From Deltaproteobacteria bacterium (GTDB lineage Bacteria; Desulfobacterota; Binatia; UBA12015), in the NCBI GenBank assembly GCA_029262355.1, contig JAJCZO010000333.1:1-46789 (forward strand): a stretch of 46,789 nt of DNA, given 5' to 3'. A model generated the notes under the pieces. That model did not search any database and was not told where the DNA came from. It saw only the letters and a program-made list of their open reading frames with translations. Made by a program: the position numbers and the translations under genes. The stretch's first letter is position 1; every line of letters starts with the position of its first letter. Of the stretch, positions 24,447 through 35,142 are shown piece by piece.

Positions 24447-26999
24447 TCACACGGGCCGCTGCGTGGGGAGGATCACGCGCAGGGTGGAGCCTCGGCCCGG
24501 TTTGCTCTCGACCTCGATGCGGCCGTCGTGAGCCAGGACGATCCCATGCACGGTGGCGAGACCGAGCCCGGTGCCTGAGCCCACATCCTTCGTCGTGTAG
24601 AACGGGTCGAAGATGCGCTCGACCTGCTCGGGAGGCATGCCGACCCCGTCGTCGCGCACTGCCACGGACACCTCGGTCGCGGTGGCGGAGGCCGTGACCC
24701 AGATGTTGCCCGTATCGTCGATTGCGTCGCACGCGTTCGCGAGGAGGTTCATGAAGACTTGGTTCATCTGGCCCGCGTCGCACTCGATGAGCGGCAGATC
24801 CCCGTACTCGCGGTGGATGGTGATTCTCTCTCGCCAGCGGGACTCGAGGAGGCGCACCGTCACGTCGATTCCCTCGCGCAGGTCGATCTCCTTGCGGGAT
24901 GCTTCGTTGAGTCGAGAGAAGCTGCTCAGGTCGCTGACGATGCGCGCCGTACGCTCGGCGCCGCGGCCCATGATGTCGACGAACTCGCGCGCTTCTTCCA
25001 GGGGCTCGACCGCTTCGGCGGGAAGGGCCGCGGAGAGCTCGTCGAGCCGCTCTTTGAGGGGCGCAATGTTCGAGGAGATGAAGCTCACCGGATTGTTGAT
25101 CTCGTGAGCGACTCCGGCTGCGAGTCGCCCCAGCGACACGAGTTTCTCGGATTGCACCAGCTGTACTTGCGCGTTGCTCAGGTCGTCGTAGGCCTTGGTC
25201 AGATCGGCATTGGCATCGGCGAGCTGGCTCGTACGTTCGCGGACCCGATCTTCGAGTTCCGCGTTCAGGGCCTCGAGGGCGGCGTAGGAAGCTGCATTCT
25301 CCAATGCGATGGCTGCCGACTGAGCGAGAGCGCGCAGGAACTCCGCGTCGCCCGCCGTGTAGAAGAGCCCGGAGCGCTTGGCGCCGACGCCGAGTACCCC
25401 GACGAGCTTGTCCTCGAAGAGCATCGGAACGGCGATCTCGGAGCCGATCTCGGCGAGTGCTTCGCGCACGCCCTCGTGAACCGCAGGGCTCGCGAACAGC
25501 TCTGGGGGATCGGACCGCGTGAGGATTCGCTCTCGCACGAGCGGCTCGACCAGGATGTCTGCGACGGGCGGGCCACTCGGTTCATCGCGCAGTCCCTTCT
25601 GCTCTCCGAGGTCGAGGAATACGCGGACTCCGTCGTTCGGGATGGCGTCGGCGACACTCGCGCGGACCTGGCGCGTGATCTCTGCGCGATCGAGGGTTGC
25701 TGCGAGCTTCGCGCCGATGTCGGCCAAGATCTCTGGTCCGTCGTACCGCGTGTGAAAAAATACTCGGTCCACGAGGCTCTGCAGCCGGGTGCGCAGGGGG
25801 TTGAACAGGAGAAGCACCACGACCGTGAAGAGGATCGGGAAGGCGGCGGAGTCGACGACGTCTCCCGCCTGCAGCGCGACGTTTAGGGTGGTGGCCGCGG
25901 CGACGTAGGCGGCACCGACGGCTCCCGTGGCGAGGAGATAGGTCGCTCCGCGCTTCACCATCGCCTCGATCTCGAACAGATCGTGCATGATGATCGCGTA
26001 GGCGAGCGACACCGGGAAGACGAAGAACGCGAACAGCAGTACGTTCATCGCCACGGTTGCGCGCAGGAAGGCTGACGCGATCAGCACGAGGCCTGGCACC
26101 GTTAGCCCGAGCAGGGTCCCGAGCAAGACGATGCGGACACGCTGGCGCGCGAGATGGGCATCGCGATCGAAGTACGCGGACAGCAGTCGCCCCCCGAAGA
26201 AGAGCCCGACCATGCCGAGGTAGATCGAGTTGATCTGGAAGATCGTCGTCGAGGCGCGTGGGGTCTGCAGGAACACCTCGTAGAGAACGAACACGAAGCC
26301 GGCCAGCGGGTATGCCATCCACCGCTTCGGGGCGAGGCGATGAGGATCGGGGAAGAGAAGGGCTAGATCGAGTGCGGTGGCCGGCAGGAACGAGTGGGCC
26401 AGGAGGTGCAGGTGAACGAAGGTGCCGGGACCGTACAGGTCCATGCCGGTGAAGAGATAGCCGGCGGAGGCGGAGGCGAAGAGAAGGAAGGAGCGCGCCA
26501 GCGGCGATGTCGGCCGAAAGCTCCACGCGAGAACCCCCGACACGAGAAAGACGACTCCGTTCAGGAGGTAGCTCCCAAACAGCAAGAACCAGTCTCCGGG
26601 GGTGAAGGTGTACGTCTCGAGGGATAGCTCCCAGGTCCTCGCGCCATCGCGCAGTTCGTACGTCACGGTGCTGCGCGAGCCTGCTTTCTCTGCGAAATCG
26701 TAGATCTCGGCCTCGGACGACACCGGCGTGCCCTCGACCGCCGTAATCTGGCTCAGGAAGAGATCGGGTACCGCAGAGCTGGGCCAGTGTGGGAGTCCGA
26801 TGGCCGCCACGACCCGATCTTCGAGCAGCAGGAAGCCGGGGAAGGTGCGGCCTACCCACCCGAGGCTGGTGATCGTGGTCGTCGTGGCGAGAGCCAACCC
26901 GGCCAATCCCACCACGAGCATCGCCGCGCGGATTGCGCTGCGCGGCTGATGCGCCCTGGCGAAGCCTTCCTGCATGACCGGACCGGTGGACGAGCACAC
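24447..26999 (-). CDS. Membrane sensor histidine kinase with PDZ-like, multi-TM and GAF domains
   Basis: An 850-residue sensor kinase. A first hydrophobic segment (about 25-45) is followed by a periplasmic PDZ-like stretch (about 60-125), then about seven membrane segments (about 130-410), a GAF-type domain (about 430-590), a coiled coil, the His box GVAHEINNP with His near residue 629, and a HATPase domain with QVFMNLLANACDAI and GSGTGLGLATV. It probably phosphorylates the response regulator encoded downstream, 131 bases away. The signal may be an envelope or peptide feature read by the PDZ part; that is inference. The GTG at 26999 is preferred because GAGGTG lies 8 bases upstream; ATG at 26975 is the alternative. 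Confidence 0.9.
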   Translation of the reverse strand: MCSSTGPVMQEGFARAHQPRSAIRAAMLVVGLAGLALATTTTITSLGWVGRTFPGFLLLEDRVVAAIGLPHWPSSAVPDLFLSQITAVEGTPVSSEAEIYDFAEKAGSRSTVTYELRDGARTWELSLETYTFTPGDWFLLFGSYLLNGVVFLVSGVLAWSFRPTSPLARSFLLFASASAGYLFTGMDLYGPGTFVHLHLLAHSFLPATALDLALLFPDPHRLAPKRWMAYPLAGFVFVLYEVFLQTPRASTTIFQINSIYLGMVGLFFGGRLLSAYFDRDAHLARQRVRIVLLGTLLGLTVPGLVLIASAFLRATVAMNVLLFAFFVFPVSLAYAIIMHDLFEIEAMVKRGATYLLATGAVGAAYVAAATTLNVALQAGDVVDSAAFPILFTVVVLLLFNPLRTRLQSLVDRVFFHTRYDGPEILADIGAKLAATLDRAEITRQVRASVADAIPNDGVRVFLDLGEQKGLRDEPSGPPVADILVEPLVRERILTRSDPPELFASPAVHEGVREALAEIGSEIAVPMLFEDKLVGVLGVGAKRSGLFYTAGDAEFLRALAQSAAIALENAASYAALEALNAELEDRVRERTSQLADANADLTKAYDDLSNAQVQLVQSEKLVSLGRLAAGVAHEINNPVSFISSNIAPLKERLDELSAALPAEAVEPLEEAREFVDIMGRGAERTARIVSDLSSFSRLNEASRKEIDLREGIDVTVRLLESRWRERITIHREYGDLPLIECDAGQMNQVFMNLLANACDAIDDTGNIWVTASATATEVSVAVRDDGVGMPPEQVERIFDPFYTTKDVGSGTGLGLATVHGIVLAHDGRIEVESKPGRGSTLRVILPTQRPV

Positions 27000-27075
27000 C
27001 CGATCACCTCTGCGGAGTCAACCAACGGGGCGCGGTGCGCGTCGCGGGCGCGCTCCGCGAACTACGGACTCTATG

Positions 27076-27110
27076 TTGATTTGACCAGGCCCCACAGTAC
27101 TATCAGTACT
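27076..27110 (+). promoter_or_regulatory. Candidate promoter with duplicated AGTACT box
   Basis: TTGATT (27076-27081) and TACTAT (27098-27103) are separated by 16 bases and could be -35/-10 elements for the stalk-protein gene. Two palindromic AGTACT hexamers (27096-27101 and 27105-27110) are 9 bases apart and sit directly upstream of the ATG at 27113. No Shine-Dalgarno is present. A protein bound at the AGTACT pair would block both transcription start and translation start. Confidence 0.3.
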
Positions 27111-27112
27111 CT

Positions 27113-29176
<2,064 letters not shown>

Positions 29177-29198
29177 GCGCCTGCCGACGCCGGGGCTC

Positions 29199-31370
29199 TC
29201 AGTCGCTGGGTAGAGCGAAGGCGACGTACCGGCTGTCGGATGGCTGGCGGAGCTTACCGCCCCCGGCGGCGATCACGACGAACTGTCGGCCGCCGGCCTC
29301 AAAGGTCGCGGGCGTCGCGAAGCCCGCAGCGGGAAGATCGGCCTCCCAGAGGACGTTGCCGTCGTCGGAGTCGAACGCGCGGATCTTCGCATCGGGTGTC
29401 GCCGCGAGGAACAGCAGGCCAGACGCGGTGAGCACCGGACCACCGTAGTTCTCGGCGCCGAGGCCGCTCTCTCCGCTCGCAAGCACGACCGGGTAGTCGC
29501 CAAGGGGTACCTGCCAGCGGATCGACGCGTTGGAAAGGTCGATCGCGGTGAGGGTGCCCCACGGTGGTTTTGATCCGGGGACGCCGTCGGAGTCTCGCAG
29601 ATCCTGGTATCCCGCGTTCACGAACGTCGCTTCTCCCTCGACCTGGGACGCCCATTGAGACGGCGCGTCGTCGGGATCGGCGAAGTAGACCCAGCCCGCG
29701 ACCACGGCGGCTTGCCACCATTCGAGCGTGCCGCCGAATCCGGGCATGCGACCGCGTCCCTCGACGATGATGTCGTACAGCTCGAGCGGGCCCAGGCGGT
29801 CGCTCACGTCGATCAGGGACGGGATCGATCCTCCGTCGCCGCGCATGTCCATCCCGTGGCACGAGGCGCATACGAAGAGGTAGCCCGTTGCCGGGGTCAT
29901 CATCAGATCCGTATCTGCATCAATCTCGAGCATCTGGATGATCGACACGATCTGGTTTGCATTTACGAACAGCAGCCCCGCGTTCGGATCCCAGGCGGCG
30001 CCGCCCCATTCGGCTCCGCCGTCGGTGCCTGGTGCGAGGATGGTTCCTTCGGGGCTCGGTGGCTCGAACGGGCCACCGAGTCTCAGCGTTCCCACGCGTC
30101 TGAGAAGCTCCGCGTGGCCCTCCGGCGTACGCTCGCTCACGTCGGCGACGGTGAAGCCCTGGCGAACGAAGGGTGGTGGTGCCGAGGGAAGCGGCTGGCT
30201 CTTCGCGGGCACCTCGCCCGGCATTGCGCCCTTGCTGACCGGCACCTCGCGAAGAGGAAACAGCGGCTCGCCCGTTTCGCGGTGAAAGACGAAGGTGTGG
30301 CCGGTCTTCGTCACTTGAGCGACGGCGGGGATGCGTTCGCCGTCGCGTTCGATCTCGACGAGGTTGGGTGGCGCGGGGAGGTCCCGGTCCCACATGTCGT
30401 GTCGTACGAACTGGTAATGCCATTGGCGCTCACCGGTCCGCGCGTCGAGTGCGACGAGCGAGTTCGCGAACAGGTTGTTCCCGGCCCGGTCGCCCCCGAA
30501 GAAGTCGGGTGACGCAGACCCCGTGGGCACGAACGCGAGTCCGCGCTGCGCATCGACCGTGATCCCGGCCCAGGAGTTGGCTCCGCCGGCCGTCTTCCAC
30601 GCGTCCGGTGGCCAGGTCTCGTAGCCGAGCTCGCCGGGCTGCGGGATCGTGTGGAAGATCCAACGCTGTTCGCCGGTACGGACGTCGAAGGCGCGTACGT
30701 GCCCCGGTGCGGCACCCGCGGCTTCGTTCACTCGCCCCCCCAGCAGCAGGAGGTCCTCGAAGACCGTACCCGGCGTCGTGACGACCACGCCCATCATGTC
30801 CTGTCCGACGTCGCGGCCGAGGCCCTCGCGGAGATCGATGTAGCCGTTCTCTCCGAAGTCGGTCTTCTCGCGACCCGTTCGCGCGTCGACGGCGTACAGA
30901 TAGGGGCCCGCGCCAAACAGGATGCGCTCGTCGTCGCCGTCCTCCCAGTACGCGACGCCGCGACTCGACGTCCAGCTCTTGCTCGACGTGTCAGGCGAGA
31001 ACGACCAGAGCTCCTCACCGTTGCCGGCGTCGAGGGCGAAGAGTCGCAGGGAAGGGGACACCCCGTAGAGCACGCCCTTGACCACCAGGGGATTGAATTG
31101 GAGCTGCGATCCGCCCGAGTCCGATGCGTCGCCGGCGTCGTAGGTCCAAGCGATCTCGAGCTCCGACACGTTCTCCTTGGTGATCTGGTCCAGCGCCGAG
31201 CGGTGGGTGCTCGCGCGGTCGCCGAGGTACGTGCGCCACTCTCGCTCCGCGCTGGAAGCGCGAAGCCGGGCGCGATCGAACGCCGGTGACGGGCCGCTAG
31301 GGGAGGCCTCGCAGCTCGCGAGCATCGCCGAGGCGATGCTCGCCGCAGCCAGCAGACAGACTCGGATCAT
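29199..31370 (-). CDS. PQQ-dependent dehydrogenase lipoprotein with inserted cytochrome c domain
   Basis: A 723-residue quinoprotein. The lipobox is LASC with Cys at residue 20. The propeller begins EWRTYLGDRAS and NVSELEIAWTYDAGD, as in glucose/alcohol-type PQQ dehydrogenases, and tryptophan-docking strands such as GEELWSF, GERQWHY and GNVLWEA recur. A cytochrome c domain is inserted before the last blades: CASCHG near residues 500-505 and MPGFGG near 545 as the likely sixth ligand. This arrangement lets electrons go from PQQ to haem in one protein at the outer membrane or periplasm. The substrate is unknown. Its ATG overlaps the stop of the AsmA-family gene by 4 bases, so both are coupled. 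Confidence 0.87.
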   Translation of the reverse strand: MIRVCLLAAASIASAMLASCEASPSGPSPAFDRARLRASSAEREWRTYLGDRASTHRSALDQITKENVSELEIAWTYDAGDASDSGGSQLQFNPLVVKGVLYGVSPSLRLFALDAGNGEELWSFSPDTSSKSWTSSRGVAYWEDGDDERILFGAGPYLYAVDARTGREKTDFGENGYIDLREGLGRDVGQDMMGVVVTTPGTVFEDLLLLGGRVNEAAGAAPGHVRAFDVRTGEQRWIFHTIPQPGELGYETWPPDAWKTAGGANSWAGITVDAQRGLAFVPTGSASPDFFGGDRAGNNLFANSLVALDARTGERQWHYQFVRHDMWDRDLPAPPNLVEIERDGERIPAVAQVTKTGHTFVFHRETGEPLFPLREVPVSKGAMPGEVPAKSQPLPSAPPPFVRQGFTVADVSERTPEGHAELLRRVGTLRLGGPFEPPSPEGTILAPGTDGGAEWGGAAWDPNAGLLFVNANQIVSIIQMLEIDADTDLMMTPATGYLFVCASCHGMDMRGDGGSIPSLIDVSDRLGPLELYDIIVEGRGRMPGFGGTLEWWQAAVVAGWVYFADPDDAPSQWASQVEGEATFVNAGYQDLRDSDGVPGSKPPWGTLTAIDLSNASIRWQVPLGDYPVVLASGESGLGAENYGGPVLTASGLLFLAATPDAKIRAFDSDDGNVLWEADLPAAGFATPATFEAGGRQFVVIAAGGGKLRQPSDSRYVAFALPSD

Positions 31371-33640
31371 TGGCGCTTCTCGGCCCCTACGTCGTGCCCG
31401 TCACCTTCGCCGTCACCGTCGTCGCCGAACAGGCTGCCGATTCCGCTGAACGTTGCCCCAACGGCGTCGGACCCGTGGGTTACGAGTCCCTCGACCAGCC
31501 CGGTTCGTCCGTCGACCAGGGACGCGGTTTCGTTCACGGCTCCGCCGCTTCCCGCAAGCATCGACCGCGTGCCTTCGGCAACGGCGCGCGTGCCGCCCCG
31601 GAAGACCTCGAGCCCCGTCGACACGGCTCCAACGCCGGCCGCTGGGATCGTCGTCAGCGCTGATTGGAGGACGGCCTTCGTGGGCACGCTCATCGAGGGG
31701 TCGTCCAGGTTCCCGGTCACGTTCACCGGGACGAAGCGCCAGCCGTGTTCCCCGTTCACGTACGGCAGGGCGATGCCGGTCGAGAAGAGCTTGCGATTGG
31801 AATTTGGTCCGATGCCGAGTGCGACCTTCAGGTCGACGTCGTAGTTCGAGTCGACCGTGCCGGAAGCCTGGATGCCAGCGTCGGGGCCCCAGATTCTCAT
31901 GCGGTCGGAAGACAAGACGGCGTTGCGTACTTTGAACTTCCCGCCAGAGTCGATGACCCTCAGGTCGCGGAAGCCGGGGATGCCCGTGATGTCCGAGAGC
32001 TCTTTGAGATAGTCGGAGTTCGCGACGCGGCCGTTGGTCCATACGAGAACGCCATCGGCCTCGATTTTGGGCACCAGGGTGCGCGTGTCGGTGCCCCGCC
32101 CGGAGACCTTCAACTCGAGGCCGCCGACGCCCGTTCTCGTGCCCCAGCCCGCACCGGCAACGGGCGTCATCAGAGCGCCGACCTGAGCGCCGTGCAGCGC
32201 GAGCGTGCCCGAGTACAGGAGGCCGGGTTTCGAGAGGTCGACGTCGGCCGTGATTGCGAGGGATCCATCAGCCAGCGTCGTCGCGAGCGTTGGCACGGTC
32301 AGACGCGAGTCGGAGAGGGTCGCTGCGCCGTGCACATCCGCGAACTCGTACGGGTCGGCACGGACACGGCCGACGTTGAACTTCACCGTCATCGTGCCGT
32401 TCCCCGTATCGAACGGCCCGACGTCACGCGATTGTCCGGGCTCGTTGCGGCCCAGAATCGCGTCGAGATCGAGCGCGTCGACGTCGATCTTCCCGTCGAG
32501 GGCGATCGTATTCAACAGCCTTCGTCCGGTGGTGCCGGCCATGGAGAGGGTCGCGTCGATCGAGGCATTGGGGCTGGGGATGCGTCCCCACTCGACGTCC
32601 TCGAGCAGACCGTCGGCTCGCGCGAGGTCGACGTCGCGGAGATTGGCCGTCGCGACATAGTGGAAGCCCTTCAGGCCGAAGTCGATGTTGGCGGTGACGG
32701 CCGCAGTGCCGCCCGCAATGCTGGCGTGAAGCTCTTCGACCGTGAGGTCCGTCCCGTCGAGTCTGGCGGTTGCGCGGACAGCGGTGAACTCGAAACCTTC
32801 GTACCGAACGCGATCCGCCTCGAGCCGGGCGTCGATCCGGATGCCGTCGAGGGCGAGCGGGCCGGGAATGTCGTCGTTGTCGGGGTTCGAAAGATCCGGA
32901 ACCAGGGTGTCGACGTCGACTTCGCTGAGCTCCAGGTCGGTGTCGATCACGAGAGGGAATAGGACGACCGTGCCCGAGCCCTTGATCCTCGAGTGCGTGT
33001 CGGCGCCCAAGGTGATCGCGGCGTCCAGCGCGAACACTGGAGGCTTCGGGTGGTGCAGCCCGGTTACGAGAATGCGATTCAGTTCCACTGCGATGCGCAG
33101 TGGTCGCGTCGGCCGTTCGTGCTCATCGGTGAACTCGACCGTGGAGTCGCGGATCTCGACGCGGTCGAGTTCGACCCCGGCGCTTGCCTCACCGTCGGCC
33201 TCTGTCGTTGCGGCTGCGGTCTCGCCCCCGTTCTCGGAGGCAAAGGCCTCGATCAACCGACCGAGGTTCGAGGTGCCGTCGCCTCCGCGGTGGATCATCA
33301 GATTCAGTCCTTCGAGAGTGATGTCTGAAATGACGATGCGGCGTTCGAGAAGTTGGCGCCACGCGGGACGTACTGCGACCTCTTTCGCCGTGAGGACCCG
33401 CGGCGGGTCGACCGCTTCGTCGCCTGCGCGCGGCTCGAACACCTCGACGTCTTCGAGCACGACGCCGTCGAGTCCGAGTCGCAGGCGCGCGACATCGATG
33501 CGGACCCCCGTGCGTTCCTCGATCGAATCGAGAACGTACCGCTCGAGGAACTCGGGCCTGAGGAACCACCAGGAAAGGGCGGTTACGCCTCCCACCGAAA
33601 GGAGGACCAAAAGTGCTGCAATGCGGAGCAGGTTTCTCAT
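31367..33640 (-). CDS. AsmA-family envelope protein
   Basis: A 757-residue protein with one N-terminal membrane segment (residues about 5-27) and a long periplasmic part of repeating beta-rich stretches. The opening sequence (ERYVLDSIEERTGVRIDVARL) matches AsmA-type proteins, and the C-terminal third (about residues 490-680, including VLSSDRMRIWGPDAGIQASG) matches the AsmA C-terminal domain. AsmA/TamB/YhdP relatives bridge the periplasm and move phospholipids or help outer-membrane assembly. The extreme C-terminus is low-complexity and acidic. It is first in a two-gene unit with the quinoprotein and divergent from the P450 gene. Confidence 0.82.
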   Translation of the reverse strand: MRNLLRIAALLVLLSVGGVTALSWWFLRPEFLERYVLDSIEERTGVRIDVARLRLGLDGVVLEDVEVFEPRAGDEAVDPPRVLTAKEVAVRPAWRQLLERRIVISDITLEGLNLMIHRGGDGTSNLGRLIEAFASENGGETAAATTEADGEASAGVELDRVEIRDSTVEFTDEHERPTRPLRIAVELNRILVTGLHHPKPPVFALDAAITLGADTHSRIKGSGTVVLFPLVIDTDLELSEVDVDTLVPDLSNPDNDDIPGPLALDGIRIDARLEADRVRYEGFEFTAVRATARLDGTDLTVEELHASIAGGTAAVTANIDFGLKGFHYVATANLRDVDLARADGLLEDVEWGRIPSPNASIDATLSMAGTTGRRLLNTIALDGKIDVDALDLDAILGRNEPGQSRDVGPFDTGNGTMTVKFNVGRVRADPYEFADVHGAATLSDSRLTVPTLATTLADGSLAITADVDLSKPGLLYSGTLALHGAQVGALMTPVAGAGWGTRTGVGGLELKVSGRGTDTRTLVPKIEADGVLVWTNGRVANSDYLKELSDITGIPGFRDLRVIDSGGKFKVRNAVLSSDRMRIWGPDAGIQASGTVDSNYDVDLKVALGIGPNSNRKLFSTGIALPYVNGEHGWRFVPVNVTGNLDDPSMSVPTKAVLQSALTTIPAAGVGAVSTGLEVFRGGTRAVAEGTRSMLAGSGGAVNETASLVDGRTGLVEGLVTHGSDAVGATFSGIGSLFGDDGDGEGDGHDVGAEKRQ

Positions 33641-33774
33641 GATGTCCGGTGGTTCTCTCTGCTCGATCTACTTGGCTCTGGCAGCTCCGACAACCGGTGG
33701 GCTCCGTACGTCGGCTCCCCGGGGCTCGGGGCCCGTCGACATCGAGGGGGGCAGGGGGTTAGAACGCAGCCGAG

Positions 33775-34947
33775 ATGAGCATCGCATCCGCCGACCCCTC
33801 GACGCTCTACGATCCGCTCGCGCCGGACTTCGGCCACCGCGCCTACGACGTCTACCGCACGCTGCGCGACGAGCATCCCGTCTACCACGATGCGAGACGC
33901 GACCAGTGGGTGCTCTCGCGCTTCGCGGACGTCCACGCGGTGCTGAACGACACCGCGACCTACTCGTCGGAGGACACGAGCATCTCGCAGGGCCTCTTGC
34001 CGATGATCCAGCAACTCGATCCACCACGGCACGACCGCCTCCGGGCTCTGGTGTCGCGCGCCTTCACGCCGCGACGGATCGCCGAGATCGAGCCCCGCGC
34101 ACGAGAGATCGCGGTCGAACTGCTCGATGGTCTGCAGGGCGCCGGACGCACCGATCTTCTCAAGGACTTCGCGCGCCATCTCCCCAGCCGGGTGATCGGC
34201 GAGATGATCGGCGTGCCGGCGGACAGGATCGGCGTTTTCTTGGAGCTCACCGAGGCGATGGTCGAGGCGCCCGACGATGCATCGAAGCCAGCCGAGGAGC
34301 ACGACCGCTCCGCGGCCGTGGCGATCTACGAAGAGTTCGGGCGCTTGATCGACGAGCGCCGGCGCGACCCACGCGACGACCTGATGAGTGCCCTCCTCGA
34401 TGCGGAGATCGAGGGGCGTGGTCTCACGCCTGAAGAGTTGCTCGGGTTCTGCTTCCTGCTCATCGTCGCCGGGAACGACACGACGACGAACCTGATCGCG
34501 AACGGCGCGGTGCTCCTGGCGCGACATCCAGACCAACGTGCTCTTCTCGCTCGGGAGCCCGACCGGCTTCCCGTGGCGATCGAAGAAATGCTCCGGTTCG
34601 AGACGCCGACCCAGGCGCTCCCCCGGCGGGTAACGGTGGAGACGAAGCTCCACGGCGTGACGCTTCCGGCCGGTTCGATCGTATCGCTTCTGTGGGGTTC
34701 GGCGAACCGCGACGACCGGGAGTTCCGCGAGCCCGAGCGCTTCGACGTGACGCGGTCGGTACGCCGACACCTCGCGCTGGGCCATGGCGCGCACTATTGC
34801 CTCGGCGCGAATCTCGCGCGACTCGAGGCGCGGGTCGCATTCGAGGAGATTCTGTCGCGGAACCCGAATTTCGAGCTACACGGGGACCCGGGGTGGGTGC
34901 GCTCGATCTGGGCGCGAGCACACGATGCGGTGGCAGTGAGTCTTTGA
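33775..34947 (+). CDS. Cytochrome P450
   Basis: A 390-residue soluble class I P450. The I-helix oxygen-activation motif is AGNDTTTN near residues 232-239, the K-helix ExxR is in EEMLRFE near 268, and the haem-binding loop is LGHGAHYCLGANLAR with the thiolate Cys near residue 342. Length fits bacterial P450s. It needs a ferredoxin and reductase, none of which is next to it. The substrate cannot be predicted; related bacterial P450s oxidise terpenoids, steroids or alkanes. The gene is divergent from the AsmA gene with 134 bases between starts. Confidence 0.95.
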   Translation: MSIASADPSTLYDPLAPDFGHRAYDVYRTLRDEHPVYHDARRDQWVLSRFADVHAVLNDTATYSSEDTSISQGLLPMIQQLDPPRHDRLRALVSRAFTPRRIAEIEPRAREIAVELLDGLQGAGRTDLLKDFARHLPSRVIGEMIGVPADRIGVFLELTEAMVEAPDDASKPAEEHDRSAAVAIYEEFGRLIDERRRDPRDDLMSALLDAEIEGRGLTPEELLGFCFLLIVAGNDTTTNLIANGAVLLARHPDQRALLAREPDRLPVAIEEMLRFETPTQALPRRVTVETKLHGVTLPAGSIVSLLWGSANRDDREFREPERFDVTRSVRRHLALGHGAHYCLGANLARLEARVAFEEILSRNPNFELHGDPGWVRSIWARAHDAVAVSL

Positions 34948-35142
34948 GCCGGGGGGCTGGGTCTTGCCCGCAGGACTGTGTACCTGATCGAGGGCTTTGA
35001 GACCGGGCGCGCCGATCACCGGTCGAAAAAAGGGACCTTCCTTGGGCCCCTCGCACTCCCCGGTTTGAACCAAGCTCGTCAGTACTGATCCACCAGCCCG
35101 AGACCTCCCCGGCGTCGCCCAGGTTGGGCAAGGGGCTCGCGC
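34948..35142. other. Intergenic stretch with a coding-like minus-strand fragment
   Basis: Between the P450 and glyA stops. On the minus strand from about 35225 down to about 35070 one frame reads like protein (APPKKVTLGFGTIELS, then SGWWISTDELG) with the high G+C third positions of real genes. It has no start codon and overlaps the last codons of glyA in another frame. It is not a family I recognise. It may be a gene remnant. Confidence 0.3.

Noticed and set aside
34948..35142. A possible tRNA, from a GGTTTGAACC sequence near 35061
   Set aside because: No acceptor stem, D-arm or anticodon arm can be arranged around it.
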